Source: Gammaproteobacteria bacterium
GTDB taxonomy: Bacteria; Pseudomonadota; Gammaproteobacteria; Burkholderiales; Gallionellaceae
NCBI GenBank assembly: GCA_018813765.1
Contig: JAHJBC010000006.1
Coordinates: 124,001 to 188,000, forward strand
Reading direction: 5' to 3'
Length of the DNA: 64,000 nt
Of this stretch, positions 53,762 to 63,694 are shown piece after piece; position 1 is the stretch's first letter; the number at the start of each line of letters is the position of its first letter. The translations under genes and the position numbers were made by a program. The notes below the pieces were generated by a model. It searched no databases, was not told where the DNA came from, and saw only the letters and a list, made by a program, of their open reading frames with translations.

Positions 53762-56734
53762 TCAGGCTGTGGTGAGGGTCTGCGCCAGATAGGCGTCGAA
53801 TTGGTCTGCGGGCATCGGTTTGGCGAACAGGTAGCCTTGCCCGTAGTCACATCCGGCGGCGACCAGCATGTCGCGCTGCTCTGCGGTTTCCATGCCCTCG
53901 GCCACGACCTTCATGCCGAGCTTGTGTGCCATGACGATGATGGCCTCGGCGATGGCGTGGTCGCCGGGGTTGCTCACCATGTTGCGCACGAACGACTGGT
54001 CGATCTTGAGATAGTCGATGTCGAAGCGCTGCAGGTAGGACATCGCCGAATAGCCGGTGCCGAAATCGTCCAGCGACACCTGTATCCCTGCATCGCGGAA
54101 GGCCAGCAGTTTCTCCTGCACTTCGATGCGGTCGTCCATCAACAGCCCCTCGGTGATCTCCACCACGATGCAACTCGGCGGGATGTCGAGCGCGCGCAGC
54201 CAGTCGAGCAGGCCGAGGTTGTTTTCGCCGGTGATGAACTGGCGCGGTGATTTGTTCACGCTGATCTGCATCGCGGAGAGTACCCGGTTCTCGCTGGTAC
54301 ACCATTGCCTGGCCTTGAGCGCGGCCTGGCGGAACACCCAGTCGCCGATCTCGTTGATGAGCCCGATCTCTTCCGCCAGCGGGATGAACAACGCCGGGCT
54401 GACGAAGCCCATGCTGGGGTGATGCCAGCGCAGCAGGGCTTCCGACTTGGTCGGCAGTCCGGTGGAGAGGTCGACGATGGGCTGGTAATAGATCTCGAAC
54501 TGTCCGTTGTCGAGCGCATGGCGCAGGTCGTTGCTGAGTTGCAGCCGCGTCTGCGCGGCTTCCTGCATCGAGGCGGTAAAGTAGCTGTACTGGTTGCGCC
54601 CCCGGCTCTTGGCGACATACATCGCTTGGTCGGCATGTTTCAGCAGTTCGGACAGGTTGTCGCCATCCTGCGGATACAGCGTGATGCCGATGCTGGCCGA
54701 GACATAGGCGCTGGTCTCGCCGATCAGGAACGGTTTGGCGAGGACGTGGATGATGGTGTCGGCCAGCACGCCCAGTCGTTTCGGGTCGGCCAGTCCCGGC
54801 AGGATGATGGTGAACTCGTCGCCGCCCAGGCGCGCCAGCGTGTCCGATTCGCGTATGCATCCGGAGATGCGCTTGGCTGCCTGGATCAGCAGGTTGTCGC
54901 CGGATTCGTGACCGAGCGTGTCGTTCACTTCCTTGAAATGGTCGAGGTCGATAAACATCAGCGCCAGCGATTGCTGCTCGCGGTCCTCGCGCTTCATCTC
55001 CTGGATCAGGCGGTCGTGGAACAGGCGCCGGTTGGGCAAACTGGTGAGCACGTCGAAGTTGGCCTGACGCCAGATGATCTCCTCGCTGCGCTTCTTGTCG
55101 GTGATGTCGGAGAAGATGGCGATGCGCTGGCGCACCTCGCCGGTCTCGCCGCGCACGGTGTTGATGCTCAGCCATTCGGAATAGAGATCGCCGCTTTTGC
55201 GGCGATTGACGATCTCGCCCTGCCAGTTGCCGAAGGTCTGCAGGGCCTGCCACATGTCGCGATAGAATTCCTTGCCCTGCTGTCCGGAACTCAGCATTTT
55301 TGGATCGCTGCCGATGGCTTCGTGCGCTTCGTACTGGGTGATCCTGGTGAAGGCGGGATTGACCGCGATTATCCGGTTGTCCGCATCGGTGATGACGATG
55401 GCATCCGGGCTGGCCTGGAATACGGTGGAGGCTAGCAGCAGTTCTTCCTCGTCCTGTTTGCGCTCGACGGCGATGCCGACGATCCGCGCCATCTCTTCGA
55501 TCAGCCTGATCTGCGCCTCGCTGGGAGAGGAGGCGTTACGCTGGTAGATCGACAATGTGCCCAGCACCTTTTCTTTGGAAGAGAATACCGGCTCGAACCA
55601 GCATGCGGAAAGATTCGCCTGCGCCATGACCTCTTTGCAGTGTGCGCACTCGGGATTGGTGCACACGTCGGTGACGACGATGCGTTCGCCGGTGGCGGCG
55701 GTACGTCCGCAGGGGAGCTGTCCTTCGCCGATCTCGAAATGGTCCATGACCGCGCTGAAGTAATTCGGCAGGCTTGGTGCGATCGCGGTGGACAGATGTT
55801 TGCCGTCCTTGTCCACCAGCATGACGGAGCACAGCATATGCGGTTGCTCGGTCTCGATCTGGCGGGCGATGGCGCTGAGGATATGATTCAGGTCGTTGCC
55901 GCGCGCCAGCAACTCCAGCATCTCGCTGCGGATGCGCTCGCGTCGCAAAGCGTCCTCGCGCTCGGTCACGTCGTTGATGATGGAGTAAAGCAGGGAACGT
56001 CCCTGGTAGTTCACATTGCCGCAGTGCACCTCGACATCGCGTATCTCACCCGAGGACAGGCAGTGCCTGAAGCGGAAGAACTTTCTGTACTGGGTGCGCG
56101 CGAGTTCCATCTCGCGCTTGACCTCTTCCGGCGGCAGCGTGTTGATGTCGCTGATGCGCATCATCTTCAACTCGTTCATCGACCAGCCGTAATAGACAGC
56201 GGCGGCGGGATTGGCATCGACGATGCGGCCGTCGATCGGGTCGACCAGTAACTTGACCGCAGTGTTGCTGGAGAACATTGAGTGATACAACTCTTCGTCC
56301 TCGCGCAGCGCCTCTTCGTCGCGCAGGATGTGTTCCTGCAAATGGTTGAAGCTTTCCTGCAGCTTGCGGATCTCGTTGCTGCCTTCCAGCGGGATGTGGC
56401 GCAAGGGGGGCATTGCACCGCTGGAAAGTTTTTCGATCAGGTCGGCGGATCGCGTCAGCGGCGAAAGTTCGCGGCGCAGGAATACCCACAGCAGGATGGC
56501 GGCCAGCAGTGAGATGCCGACAGCCAGCATGATCGCTTCGTTCTGGACATGCTCGATACGGTCCGCAATGAATGCGGCATTCGAGTATTGATGGTTGACC
56601 AGCTGGGCATTCAACTCTTCTTGCAGATGGGAAGTGAAGTTGTAGGTCAGTATCCCGATGGTGAGCAGGAACAGGCACAAAGTGAACGCGATCACCTTGA
56701 TCTTCAGGCTGAGGTTTTTTATTGCGCGCGACAT
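53762..56734 (-). CDS. Membrane GGDEF-EAL protein with HAMP, PAS and GAF domains
   Basis: The protein has 990 aa from ATG 56734, preceded by GGGAG. Two membrane segments (about 12-34 and 68-90) surround a short periplasmic loop. HAMP, PAS (about 140-260), GAF (about 285-430, with CTNPECAHCKEV) and a second PAS (about 440-550) follow. GGDEF (LARLGGDEFTIIL near 635) has the RESD inhibition site. The EAL domain has KSEALLRWHHP, DDFGTGYSAMSYL and LKIDQSF. Both output domains look catalytically competent, so it may make or degrade c-di-GMP. A long upstream frame extension is antisense of the AlkD gene. Confidence 0.92.
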   Translation of the reverse strand: MSRAIKNLSLKIKVIAFTLCLFLLTIGILTYNFTSHLQEELNAQLVNHQYSNAAFIADRIEHVQNEAIMLAVGISLLAAILLWVFLRRELSPLTRSADLIEKLSSGAMPPLRHIPLEGSNEIRKLQESFNHLQEHILRDEEALREDEELYHSMFSSNTAVKLLVDPIDGRIVDANPAAAVYYGWSMNELKMMRISDINTLPPEEVKREMELARTQYRKFFRFRHCLSSGEIRDVEVHCGNVNYQGRSLLYSIINDVTEREDALRRERIRSEMLELLARGNDLNHILSAIARQIETEQPHMLCSVMLVDKDGKHLSTAIAPSLPNYFSAVMDHFEIGEGQLPCGRTAATGERIVVTDVCTNPECAHCKEVMAQANLSACWFEPVFSSKEKVLGTLSIYQRNASSPSEAQIRLIEEMARIVGIAVERKQDEEELLLASTVFQASPDAIVITDADNRIIAVNPAFTRITQYEAHEAIGSDPKMLSSGQQGKEFYRDMWQALQTFGNWQGEIVNRRKSGDLYSEWLSINTVRGETGEVRQRIAIFSDITDKKRSEEIIWRQANFDVLTSLPNRRLFHDRLIQEMKREDREQQSLALMFIDLDHFKEVNDTLGHESGDNLLIQAAKRISGCIRESDTLARLGGDEFTIILPGLADPKRLGVLADTIIHVLAKPFLIGETSAYVSASIGITLYPQDGDNLSELLKHADQAMYVAKSRGRNQYSYFTASMQEAAQTRLQLSNDLRHALDNGQFEIYYQPIVDLSTGLPTKSEALLRWHHPSMGFVSPALFIPLAEEIGLINEIGDWVFRQAALKARQWCTSENRVLSAMQISVNKSPRQFITGENNLGLLDWLRALDIPPSCIVVEITEGLLMDDRIEVQEKLLAFRDAGIQVSLDDFGTGYSAMSYLQRFDIDYLKIDQSFVRNMVSNPGDHAIAEAIIVMAHKLGMKVVAEGMETAEQRDMLVAAGCDYGQGYLFAKPMPADQFDAYLAQTLTTA

Positions 56735-56820
56735 GTGTGAAACACTCCCTGCGCGGATGATCGCCTTATTGTTGTTGTTTTGTGGTTGCCCCGGTCTAGT
56801 GCCGGTTGCGGCTTGGCAAC

Positions 56821-57537
56821 CTACTCCCGTGCCGTTCCGTGCAGAAAGTCTATTCGCCTCTGTTCCGGAAAGCGTTCTATGGCGTAGCGTAGCATGGTAC
56901 GCGGCATGGAATGGTAGTGACGAAGCAGAAAACCCTCCTCGACAGTAAGGTCTCGCTTGCCTATTTCGCGCAGCATCCAACCCACTGCCTTGTGCATCAG
57001 GTCGTGTTCGTCGTGCAGCAATATCCCGGCGATGCGCAAGGTATCGGCGAAATCGCCAAGGCGGATGAAATGGAAAGTGGCGATGATGGCGATGCGCCGT
57101 TCCCACAGCATGGGCGAACGCGCCAGCGTGTGCAGTACCTTGCGCGAGCGATCCTGCAGATGGCGGCCGACGATGTGTGGCGCGGAAATGTCCACCAGAT
57201 CCCAGTTGTTGATGCGCTGGGTGCGGGCGAGATAGAGATCGCAAGCGGCTTGTTGTCCTGGCGTGTCGCCAGCCTGATAGAACTGCATCAGCAACAGCAG
57301 GGCGAACAATCGCTCCTCGTGATAGCGCGAATCCAGCAGGGAAGCGATGGTGTCGAGATCGGCGTCGCGATGCTGCTTCGCCAGCGCGCGCAACGGCGGC
57401 ACCTTGATGCCGAGGAACACATCGCCCTCGCCGTACTCTCCGGGACCGGTCTTGAAGAAGCGCTGCAGGATGGCTGCCGTCTCGGGCGAGGCGAGGGCGC
57501 GCAGTTGTTTGCGGATAGTCGCTGCCGGGACAGACAT
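56821..57537 (-). CDS. AlkD-like DNA alkylation repair protein
   Basis: AlkD proteins are HEAT-like repeat DNA glycosylases that excise bulky or cationic alkylated bases. The 238-aa protein has RFFKTGPGEYGEGDVFLGIK, RYHEERLFALLLLMQFY, INNWDLVDISAPHIVGRHL (with the family Trp and Asp), LWERRIAIIATFHFIR and HKAVGWMLREIGKRD. It follows the HerA-like gene by 2 bases and is likely co-transcribed with it. Confidence 0.92.
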   Translation of the reverse strand: MSVPAATIRKQLRALASPETAAILQRFFKTGPGEYGEGDVFLGIKVPPLRALAKQHRDADLDTIASLLDSRYHEERLFALLLLMQFYQAGDTPGQQAACDLYLARTQRINNWDLVDISAPHIVGRHLQDRSRKVLHTLARSPMLWERRIAIIATFHFIRLGDFADTLRIAGILLHDEHDLMHKAVGWMLREIGKRDLTVEEGFLLRHYHSMPRTMLRYAIERFPEQRRIDFLHGTARE

Positions 57538-57539
57538 GT

Positions 57540-59039
57540 TTATCGCCGTCGGCTGCCGCCACTCAGCAGCGAACCCAGTACGCCGCGTATCAGTTGTCGT
57601 CCTACCTCGTTACCGACGGTGCGTGCCACGCTTTTTACCAGCGCTTCGCCCGCACTCTGACGGCGGCTGTTGCCACCACCGAAGATGCCGCCCAGCATGC
57701 CGCCGAGTCCGCCGCCGGAACTCTCCTTGGCGGGTGCTGCCTTTTCCGCTTCGGCCTGCTGTACCTGTGTGCGGCTTTTGATCAACTCGTACGCCGATTC
57801 GCGATCGACGGTCTTCTCGTAATGTCCGGCCAGCAGCGAAGATTTGATGAGGGCGGCGCGCTCGGCCTCGCTGATCGGCCCGATATGAGCTTGCGGCGGC
57901 ACGATGAGCGCGCGTTCGACGATGGTCGGCGTGCCTTTCGCATCCAGCAACGACACCAGCGCCTCGCCCACGCCAAGTTCTGTGATAGCCGCCTGCTCGT
58001 CGAGCTCGGGGTTGTCGCGCATGGTTTCGGCAGCGGCGCGCACTGCTTTCTGGTCGCGCGCGGAGAAGGCGCGCAACGCATGCTGCACGCGGTTGCCGAG
58101 CTGGCTCAGGATCTTGTCCGGCACGTCGGCCGGATTCTGCGTGATGAAGTACACGCCTACGCCCTTGGAGCGGATCAGGCGCACTACTTGCTCGATCTTG
58201 TCGACCAGCGCGGCGGGCGCGTCGTTGAACAGCAGGTGCGCCTCGTCGAAGAAGAACACCAGCTTGGGTTTTTCCAGATCGCCCGCTTCGGGCAGGTTCT
58301 CGAACAGTTCGGAGAGTAGCCACAGCAGCAACGTGGAATAAACTTTGGGCGACTGCATCAGTTTGTCGGCGGCGAGGATATTGACCATGCCCGCGCCGCG
58401 GTCGGTCTGCATCAGGTCGTCGATGTTGAGCATGGGCTCGCCGAAGAACTGCTCCGCGCCCTGGCTGCTCAGTTCCAGCAGCCCGCGCTGGATCGTGCCT
58501 ATGCTGGCGGTGGAGATGTTGCCGTATTCTGTGGTGAAGTCTTTGGCGTTGTCGCCGACATGCTGCACCATGGTGCGCAGGTCTTTGAAGTCGAGCAACA
58601 GCATGCCGTTGTCGTCGGCGATCTTGAATACCAGCGTGAGTACGCCTTGCTGTGTGTCGTTGAGGTTGAGCATGCGCCCCAGCAGCAGTGGGCCCATGTC
58701 GGACACGGTGGCGCGCACCGGATGGCCCTGCTTGCCTTCCACATCCCAGAACGTCACCGGGTAGGCGCGGTGTTCGAAGCCTTCCAGTTTCAGTTGCTCA
58801 ACGCGCGCCTGCACCTTGGCATTGCCGCCGCCGGTTTTGGAAATGCCGGAGAGGTCGCCCTTGATGTCGGACATAAACACCGGCACGCCGATGCGGCTGA
58901 ACGACTCGGCCAGCGATTGCAGCGTCACCGTCTTGCCGGTGCCGGTGGCGCCGGTGATCAGGCCGTGGCGATTGGCCATCTGCGGCAGCAATTCGAGTTC
59001 GTGTTGGTCGTTCTTGGCGATCAGGAGCGGAGTGGACAT
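57540..59039 (-). CDS. HerA-like helicase/ATPase, DUF853 (YjgR) family
   Basis: The 499-aa protein begins with [20 protein letters not shown] (Walker A near residues 30-37). It has [14 protein letters not shown], Walker [13 protein letters not shown], a sensor region [14 protein letters not shown] and an Arg-finger region [14 protein letters not shown]. The C-terminal 75 residues are Gly-rich ([15 protein letters not shown]) with an amphipathic end. This matches YjgR/DUF853, relatives of HerA and FtsK. No NurA partner is present, so its DNA role is unknown. Confidence 0.92.
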   Translation of the reverse strand: MSTPLLIAKNDQHELELLPQMANRHGLITGATGTGKTVTLQSLAESFSRIGVPVFMSDIKGDLSGISKTGGGNAKVQARVEQLKLEGFEHRAYPVTFWDVEGKQGHPVRATVSDMGPLLLGRMLNLNDTQQGVLTLVFKIADDNGMLLLDFKDLRTMVQHVGDNAKDFTTEYGNISTASIGTIQRGLLELSSQGAEQFFGEPMLNIDDLMQTDRGAGMVNILAADKLMQSPKVYSTLLLWLLSELFENLPEAGDLEKPKLVFFFDEAHLLFNDAPAALVDKIEQVVRLIRSKGVGVYFITQNPADVPDKILSQLGNRVQHALRAFSARDQKAVRAAAETMRDNPELDEQAAITELGVGEALVSLLDAKGTPTIVERALIVPPQAHIGPISEAERAALIKSSLLAGHYEKTVDRESAYELIKSRTQVQQAEAEKAAPAKESSGGGLGGMLGGIFGGGNSRRQSAGEALVKSVARTVGNEVGRQLIRGVLGSLLSGGSRRR

Positions 59040-59171
59040 TGCGTAAATCCTTTTGTCGGAAAGGTGAAAATTGCAGGTGCAACGCGCTTGTGCTGCGAGT
59101 AGAATGAATCGTGCGCATTATGGCGGTTGATGTTTTCTGCCGCAATCGCGCGATTCCCAAAGGAGGTCGCC

Positions 59172-59387
59172 ATGCCAGTCAGTCCCGCAAATTTGGCCAG
59201 CAACTATGTTTCGCAGGTCCAGCCGCAGCCGCAGCCGCAACCCGAAAGGGCGGCGGAGCAAGCCAGGGTCGAGGCAGCCAAACAGCAACAGGAACAACCC
59301 AGGCCCGCTCCCGCCGAGGCCGCGCTCAGACCTACGGTGAACAGCGAAGGTCAGGCAGTCGGTAACGTCATCAACGAGAAAGCCTGA
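59172..59387 (+). CDS. Small hypothetical protein with Gln-Pro repeat
   Basis: The 71-aa protein follows AGGAGG and starts MPVSPANLASNYVSQVQ. It then has a QPQPQPQP run, a Glu/Ala/Gln-rich helix and ends RPTVNSEGQAVGNVINEKA. It is low-complexity, without signal peptide or known domain. The strong ribosome site and terminator support expression. Confidence 0.65.
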   Translation: MPVSPANLASNYVSQVQPQPQPQPERAAEQARVEAAKQQQEQPRPAPAEAALRPTVNSEGQAVGNVINEKA

Positions 59388-59407
59388 CTCCATCGGCTGC
59401 ATCAAAC

Positions 59408-59444
59408 AACGGGCGCAACCTCCGGGTTGCGCCCGTTTCATTTT
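59408..59444 (+). terminator. Rho-independent terminator after the small Gln-Pro gene
   Basis: AACGGGCGCAACC (59408-59420) pairs with GGTTGCGCCCGTT (59424-59436) with loop TCC; TTTCATTTT follows. Confidence 0.9.
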
Positions 59445-59489
59445 GGGCGCCAATTCCATCGCCTTCAACCCCCGCTAGGTCAAGACCGA

Positions 59490-59514
59490 CATAGGCCTAG
59501 GCATAGGCCTATAT
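59490..59514. promoter_or_regulatory. Tandem CATAGGCCTA repeat upstream of a lipoprotein gene
   Basis: CATAGGCCTA occurs at 59490-59499 and 59502-59511 (period 12), and the second copy extends to the palindrome ATAGGCCTAT. The 9-mer GGCCTATAT (59506-59514) is shared with 17059-17078. It lies about 90-110 bases before the lipoprotein start at 59603, a plausible operator position. Confidence 0.35.
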
Positions 59515-59602
59515 CTTTTGGCATATAGGCGAGGGAGGGCTTTGCTGTTAGGCTTCGCCCCGCTTAAAAAAACACACAACAATTACTTAGGGAGAATTTG
59601 CA

Positions 59603-60034
59603 ATGGGCAGAATAATCAAGTTGTCCGCCATCCTCGCCATCCTCATCATGATGACCACAGGCTGCACCAATCGTGCGACCGCCAGCGTTAGTCCCGGCAC
59701 CGACCTTTCCATGCTGAAGACCATGTATGTGCAAAAGATCCCAGCGGACAAGCAGACCCACGAACTGATCGCAGACAATCTGCGCAGCAAAGGCGTTGCC
59801 GTCACCAGCGGTGAGAGCGCCGCGCCCAGCAACGTCGATGCGGTGGTCACCTATGTCGACAGGTGGATGTGGGATATGACCATGTACATGCTCGAACTCA
59901 CCATAAATATCAGAGACCCCAAGACCAATACGCAACTGGCCACCGGCAATTCGCTGCATACCTCGCTGACGCGCAAGTCACCGCAGGCGATGGTGGATGA
60001 AGTGCTTGGGAATATCTATAAGAGCAAGAAATAA
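59603..60034 (+). CDS. Hypothetical small lipoprotein
   Basis: The 143-aa protein has a signal with lipobox TTGC (Cys 21). The mature part reads LKTMYVQKIPADKQTHELIA, VDAVVTYVDRWMWDMTMYML and ITIRDPKTNTQLAT-like, with a C-terminal helix. The pattern resembles DUF4136-type periplasmic beta-sheet domains, but I do not assign a family firmly. Another lipoprotein gene follows after 119 bases. Confidence 0.78.
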   Translation: MGRIIKLSAILAILIMMTTGCTNRATASVSPGTDLSMLKTMYVQKIPADKQTHELIADNLRSKGVAVTSGESAAPSNVDAVVTYVDRWMWDMTMYMLELTINIRDPKTNTQLATGNSLHTSLTRKSPQAMVDEVLGNIYKSKK

Positions 60035-60153
60035 CGGACAAACAGTAACCTGGCAACATTTCGAGTCGCTCCTTTGCGCTGTTATCGTTTGGCGTGGCTA
60101 GTGGAAACATACTTTTGCTGTTAGTGAAAAGACAACAAATACAAGGGGAAAAA

Positions 60154-60804
60154 ATGAGGTATCTCATTCTGATGGTGGTGGTTGTATTCCTGTCCGGTTG
60201 TGCATCGACGGCCCGCCTGGATTCTGCCCAAAGCGGGAGTATCGTTAGAGTCAAGAATACGAGACTTGATAACAAGGAGGCTCCTGTTCAAAGTGGCACG
60301 GGAACAGTTGCCAATTCGCGAAATTTCTCTACACCGAGAGAGGAAAGTATTCCAACATCGACCTTTGGAAAATACGAGTTCAAAGCCGAGCATGCTGGGT
60401 ATGAACCTCTGTATGGCGTGTTGCCGCGAAAATTTAATCCCGGCTACCTGACTCTGGATATCCTGTTTTTCACGCCGGCGATGTTTTTCAATCTGAGCGG
60501 CGTATATCCGTATTACGAATTCGACCTTGAGAAGCGGGTGGTGAGATACAGAAAATCCGAATCAGAACCCTGGCTGACATATGCACCAACATTGGAACAA
60601 ATGAATCTTGCCAGAGCCTATTTCAAGGAAGAACCGTTATTGCCGGCAGCTGTAACAGAAGCGACCTCGCCGATGGTGAAAAATGGCTCTCAACAAAATG
60701 ATGCGAAAACCAGACTTTCAAAACTGGAGGAGCTTTATGAGTCAAAGGCGATCACAAAAGAGGAGTACGAAGTAAAACGTGCAGCGATCATCAACGGGAT
60801 ATAG
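60154..60804 (+). CDS. Lipoprotein with C-terminal SHOCT domain
   Basis: The 216-aa protein starts MRYLILMVVVVFLSGCAST with lipobox LSGC (Cys 16), follows AAGGGGA and has a central hydrophobic part LTLDILFFTPAMFFNLSGVY (about 110-129). It ends with KLEELYESKAITKEEYEVKR, a SHOCT (short C-terminal oligomerisation) motif. Function unknown. It and the preceding gene may form a lipoprotein pair. Confidence 0.8.
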   Translation: MRYLILMVVVVFLSGCASTARLDSAQSGSIVRVKNTRLDNKEAPVQSGTGTVANSRNFSTPREESIPTSTFGKYEFKAEHAGYEPLYGVLPRKFNPGYLTLDILFFTPAMFFNLSGVYPYYEFDLEKRVVRYRKSESEPWLTYAPTLEQMNLARAYFKEEPLLPAAVTEATSPMVKNGSQQNDAKTRLSKLEELYESKAITKEEYEVKRAAIINGI

Positions 60805-60885
60805 TCGCCATCAAGCTAGGGAGTACATCTCATCCTTCTTTTCACCGCTTGACGAAACATTCCGGAATCGAATTAGGGTGTGCCA

Positions 60886-60917
60886 AGAGGGGGAAGTATT
60901 CCGATACTTCCCCCTCT
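60886..60917. terminator. Strong 14-bp hairpin between the SHOCT lipoprotein and TonB receptor genes
   Basis: AGAGGGGGAAGTAT (60886-60899) and ATACTTCCCCCTCT (60904-60917) form a perfect stem with TCCG loop. There is no U run on either side, so it could be a rho-dependent or processing hairpin, or a protein-binding palindrome. It lies 53 bases before the receptor start. Confidence 0.5.
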
Positions 60918-60969
60918 GCATTCTCTGGGTAAAATGCTACCCGCCAAATATATCGATGGAACCATTGCC

Positions 60970-63177
60970 ATGAAACGATCATTGTTTGTCTTCGCGCTGA
61001 CCCTGTTCAGTCTGCCAGCGCTGGCAGAGTGGAACATCGAGGGCAAGGTGCTGGAGAAAGGCACACGCGCGCCGATGCAGGGGGTGAGTGTCTCGGTACA
61101 AGGCCGGGATGGCGCGGCAGTCACTGATGCGCTGGGTGTGTTCCATCTGGTGTTGCCTGCGGCGGGCAGTTATGAGTTGAGCGCGACGCTGGCGGGTTCG
61201 TCTGCAGCTACGTCAATCGATATCGTGGAGGGCGCGGCGCTTCCTGTGCCGGTTATCTATTTGCGCCTGCCAGAGACACTGGGCGAACTGGTGGTCACCG
61301 CGCCGCGTGCGCCCGAGCGCGTGAGCAAGAGCGTCATCGGCGGCAAGACGTTGCGCCAGCTTCCCGGTTCCAGCGGCGATCCGCTGCGCGGTTTGCAGAG
61401 CCTGCCCGGCGTGGTCACGGTGAACGGCAGCAGCGCACCGGCGGTGCGCGGTTCCGGCCCCGGCGACAACGCCTATTACGTCGACAGCCTGAATGCCGGC
61501 AAGTTGTTCCACTACGGCGCCATCAGCGTGTTCAACGCCGACCTGATCGAGGACTTCAATCTGTACGGCGCCGCCTTCGGTCCGCACTACGGCAACGTGA
61601 CCGGTGCGGTGATCGACGTGGCGTTGCGCGAGCCGCGCCGTGACAGGCTGGGTGGCAAGATGAACGTCAACCTGATGGGCGCGGACTTTCTGGTCGAGGG
61701 GCCGCGCAACCAGGATCAGGCTTTCTACTTCGCCGCGCGCCGCAGCTATATCGACCTGCTGGTGAAGGAGGTAGAGAGCGACGGCGTGACCGTGCAGATC
61801 CCCAACTACTGGGACTACCAGGGCAAGTACCTGTGGCAGGTGAACGAGGACAACAAGCTGACCTTCCATCTGCTCGGCGCGGGCGACAGCCTGGAGCTGA
61901 ACGTTGCGACGAGTTCCGAGACGGCGCAGATGGAGCCGGTGCTGGCCGGGGATTCCTCGATGTCTGACAGCAATTCGATGCAGGGAGTGGTGCTGGATAG
62001 CATCCTGTCGGGTGCGGCGGTCAACAAGCTGATCCTGGAACGTACGGATCGTCGCTCTAATAGCAGCATCGGCACGGCGGGCACGCTGACCTTCACGCAG
62101 GAGAATCTGCTGCTGCGCGACCAGGTGCGTATGGAGTTGAGTGCGGGCCACGAACTGTCGCTGGGGGCGGAATTCATCCGCGCCGCGATCCAGATCGACG
62201 CCGATTATGCCCACGCGCCCTGCACCCAGTTTGAACCGGATTGCGACCTCAGCAGTGCGCCGCGCGTCCAGTTGAGCGACCGCTTCACCAGTCATGCCTG
62301 GGCGCTCTCGGTGCAGGATCGCAAGCGTGTGCTGGATCACCTCACGCTGATCGGCGGCGTGCGCCGCAGCGCGGAGGATTACCTGCACCGTTCCTACATC
62401 GAGCCGCGCGTCGGCATGGAGTGGGAATGGAGCAAAGACACGCTGCTTACGGCGGGCTGGGGGCGGCACAACCAGATGCCGACCGGCGAGCAGGTGGTGC
62501 GGCAGTTTGGCAATCCCGGACTGGGCCATATCCGCGCCGACCACACGGTGCTTGGCATCGCGCAGAAAGTGAACGAAGACTGGAACTGGAAGACCGAGGC
62601 CTATTACAAGAAACTCTCCAACCTGGTTATCAGCGACCCGCTGCTCAATTACATCAACGCGGCGAGCGGCAAGGCGTATGGCCTCGAACTACTGATCAAA
62701 AAGGAGGAGACCGACAAGCTCTCGGGCTGGTGGGTGCTCAACCTGACCAAGTCGCAGCGGCGCAACGATGTCACCGGCGAGTCGTTCCGTTTCCAGTACG
62801 ACCAGCCGGTCAACACCACGCTGGTGGGCAAATACAAACTGTCGGAGGCGTGGTCGTTCGGCATGAAGTGGAACTACCACTCCGGCACGCCCTGGACCCC
62901 CATCGTCGGTACCAACGGCACTTATGCGGACGGTCGCCCCATCCCGGTGTATGCGGGGGTGAACTCTGACACCTTGCCCGTCTATCACCGCCTCGACCTG
63001 CGCGTGGACCGCAACTATGTGTTCGACCGCTGGAAGCTCAATACCTACTTTGAGCTGAACAATGTCTACCAGCGCAAGAACATCGTCGGTTACAGCTATG
63101 ACCCGACCTACACCACGCGCGATCCGGTCGAATCGTTCGTGCTGCCGTTCTCGTTCGGGGTGCAGGGGGCGTTCTAG
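60970..63177 (+). CDS. TonB-dependent receptor with carboxypeptidase-regulatory-like N-domain
   Basis: The 735-aa outer-membrane protein has a signal peptide ending near PALA. A CarboxypepD_reg-like domain (about 22-110: WNIEGKVLEKGTRAPMQGVS) follows, then a plug (LGELVVTAPRAPE, PGVVTVNGSSAPAVRGSGPG, YGNVTGAVIDVALREP) and a 22-strand barrel ending in Phe as a BAM signal (SFGVQGAF). A TonB-box candidate is near the LGELVV stretch. The ligand is unknown; no siderophore or metal genes are adjacent. A longer open frame upstream adds no signal peptide. Confidence 0.9.
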   Translation: MKRSLFVFALTLFSLPALAEWNIEGKVLEKGTRAPMQGVSVSVQGRDGAAVTDALGVFHLVLPAAGSYELSATLAGSSAATSIDIVEGAALPVPVIYLRLPETLGELVVTAPRAPERVSKSVIGGKTLRQLPGSSGDPLRGLQSLPGVVTVNGSSAPAVRGSGPGDNAYYVDSLNAGKLFHYGAISVFNADLIEDFNLYGAAFGPHYGNVTGAVIDVALREPRRDRLGGKMNVNLMGADFLVEGPRNQDQAFYFAARRSYIDLLVKEVESDGVTVQIPNYWDYQGKYLWQVNEDNKLTFHLLGAGDSLELNVATSSETAQMEPVLAGDSSMSDSNSMQGVVLDSILSGAAVNKLILERTDRRSNSSIGTAGTLTFTQENLLLRDQVRMELSAGHELSLGAEFIRAAIQIDADYAHAPCTQFEPDCDLSSAPRVQLSDRFTSHAWALSVQDRKRVLDHLTLIGGVRRSAEDYLHRSYIEPRVGMEWEWSKDTLLTAGWGRHNQMPTGEQVVRQFGNPGLGHIRADHTVLGIAQKVNEDWNWKTEAYYKKLSNLVISDPLLNYINAASGKAYGLELLIKKEETDKLSGWWVLNLTKSQRRNDVTGESFRFQYDQPVNTTLVGKYKLSEAWSFGMKWNYHSGTPWTPIVGTNGTYADGRPIPVYAGVNSDTLPVYHRLDLRVDRNYVFDRWKLNTYFELNNVYQRKNIVGYSYDPTYTTRDPVESFVLPFSFGVQGAF

Positions 63178-63222
63178 TCGTGAACGTGCCGGAGCGATCC
63201 TCCGGCGCTTCGCTTGTAACGA

Positions 63223-63453
63223 CTACATGCCCACCATCGCCGCTCCCGGATCGAGCTTGCGCACCACCTGCAATATCTCAATCCCTTCGACGGCATCCGG
63301 GTCGTATTTCACCATCAGTGCATGCGAGTGTTCCTGCGGGGTGAATTCCGCGCAATCGACGCCGATGTGGCCCATCACTTCCCTTTCCAGTCCCGTTCTC
63401 GACTGCATGTCCAGGTCGGGATGGATATAGATCAACATGTCTGCTGTGTTCAT
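63223..63453 (-). CDS. Small hypothetical protein (76 aa), possible metal-binding
   Basis: The protein starts after AAGGAG and reads MNTADMLIYIHPDLDMQSRT, GHIGVDCAEFTPQEHSHALM and ends RKLDPGAAMVGM. The beta-alpha-beta pattern and His/Cys content recall short HMA-like domains, but the CxxC metal motif is absent, so this is only a suggestion. It lies convergent to the TonB receptor gene. Confidence 0.65.
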   Translation of the reverse strand: MNTADMLIYIHPDLDMQSRTGLEREVMGHIGVDCAEFTPQEHSHALMVKYDPDAVEGIEILQVVRKLDPGAAMVGM

Positions 63454-63694
63454 GGCTTTCTCCTTTCGTGCAAAGAGAAAAAAGACAGGGCACAGACTTC
63501 AGTGCCCGGCAGAACATTGTAGTCCTGTGGCCGGGCGATACAAGTTGTGGGCCCGTGGTACATCCATCGCGGCAAGGGTTATGCGCTGTCCGGAAAGAAG
63601 GCAAGAGATTGACCGGTTCGCTCGGTTGAATGAAGGGGGGCGGCATGCTAGCCTGCGCAGCCTCGCAGAACCCGAAACGAACGACGCCAGATGG

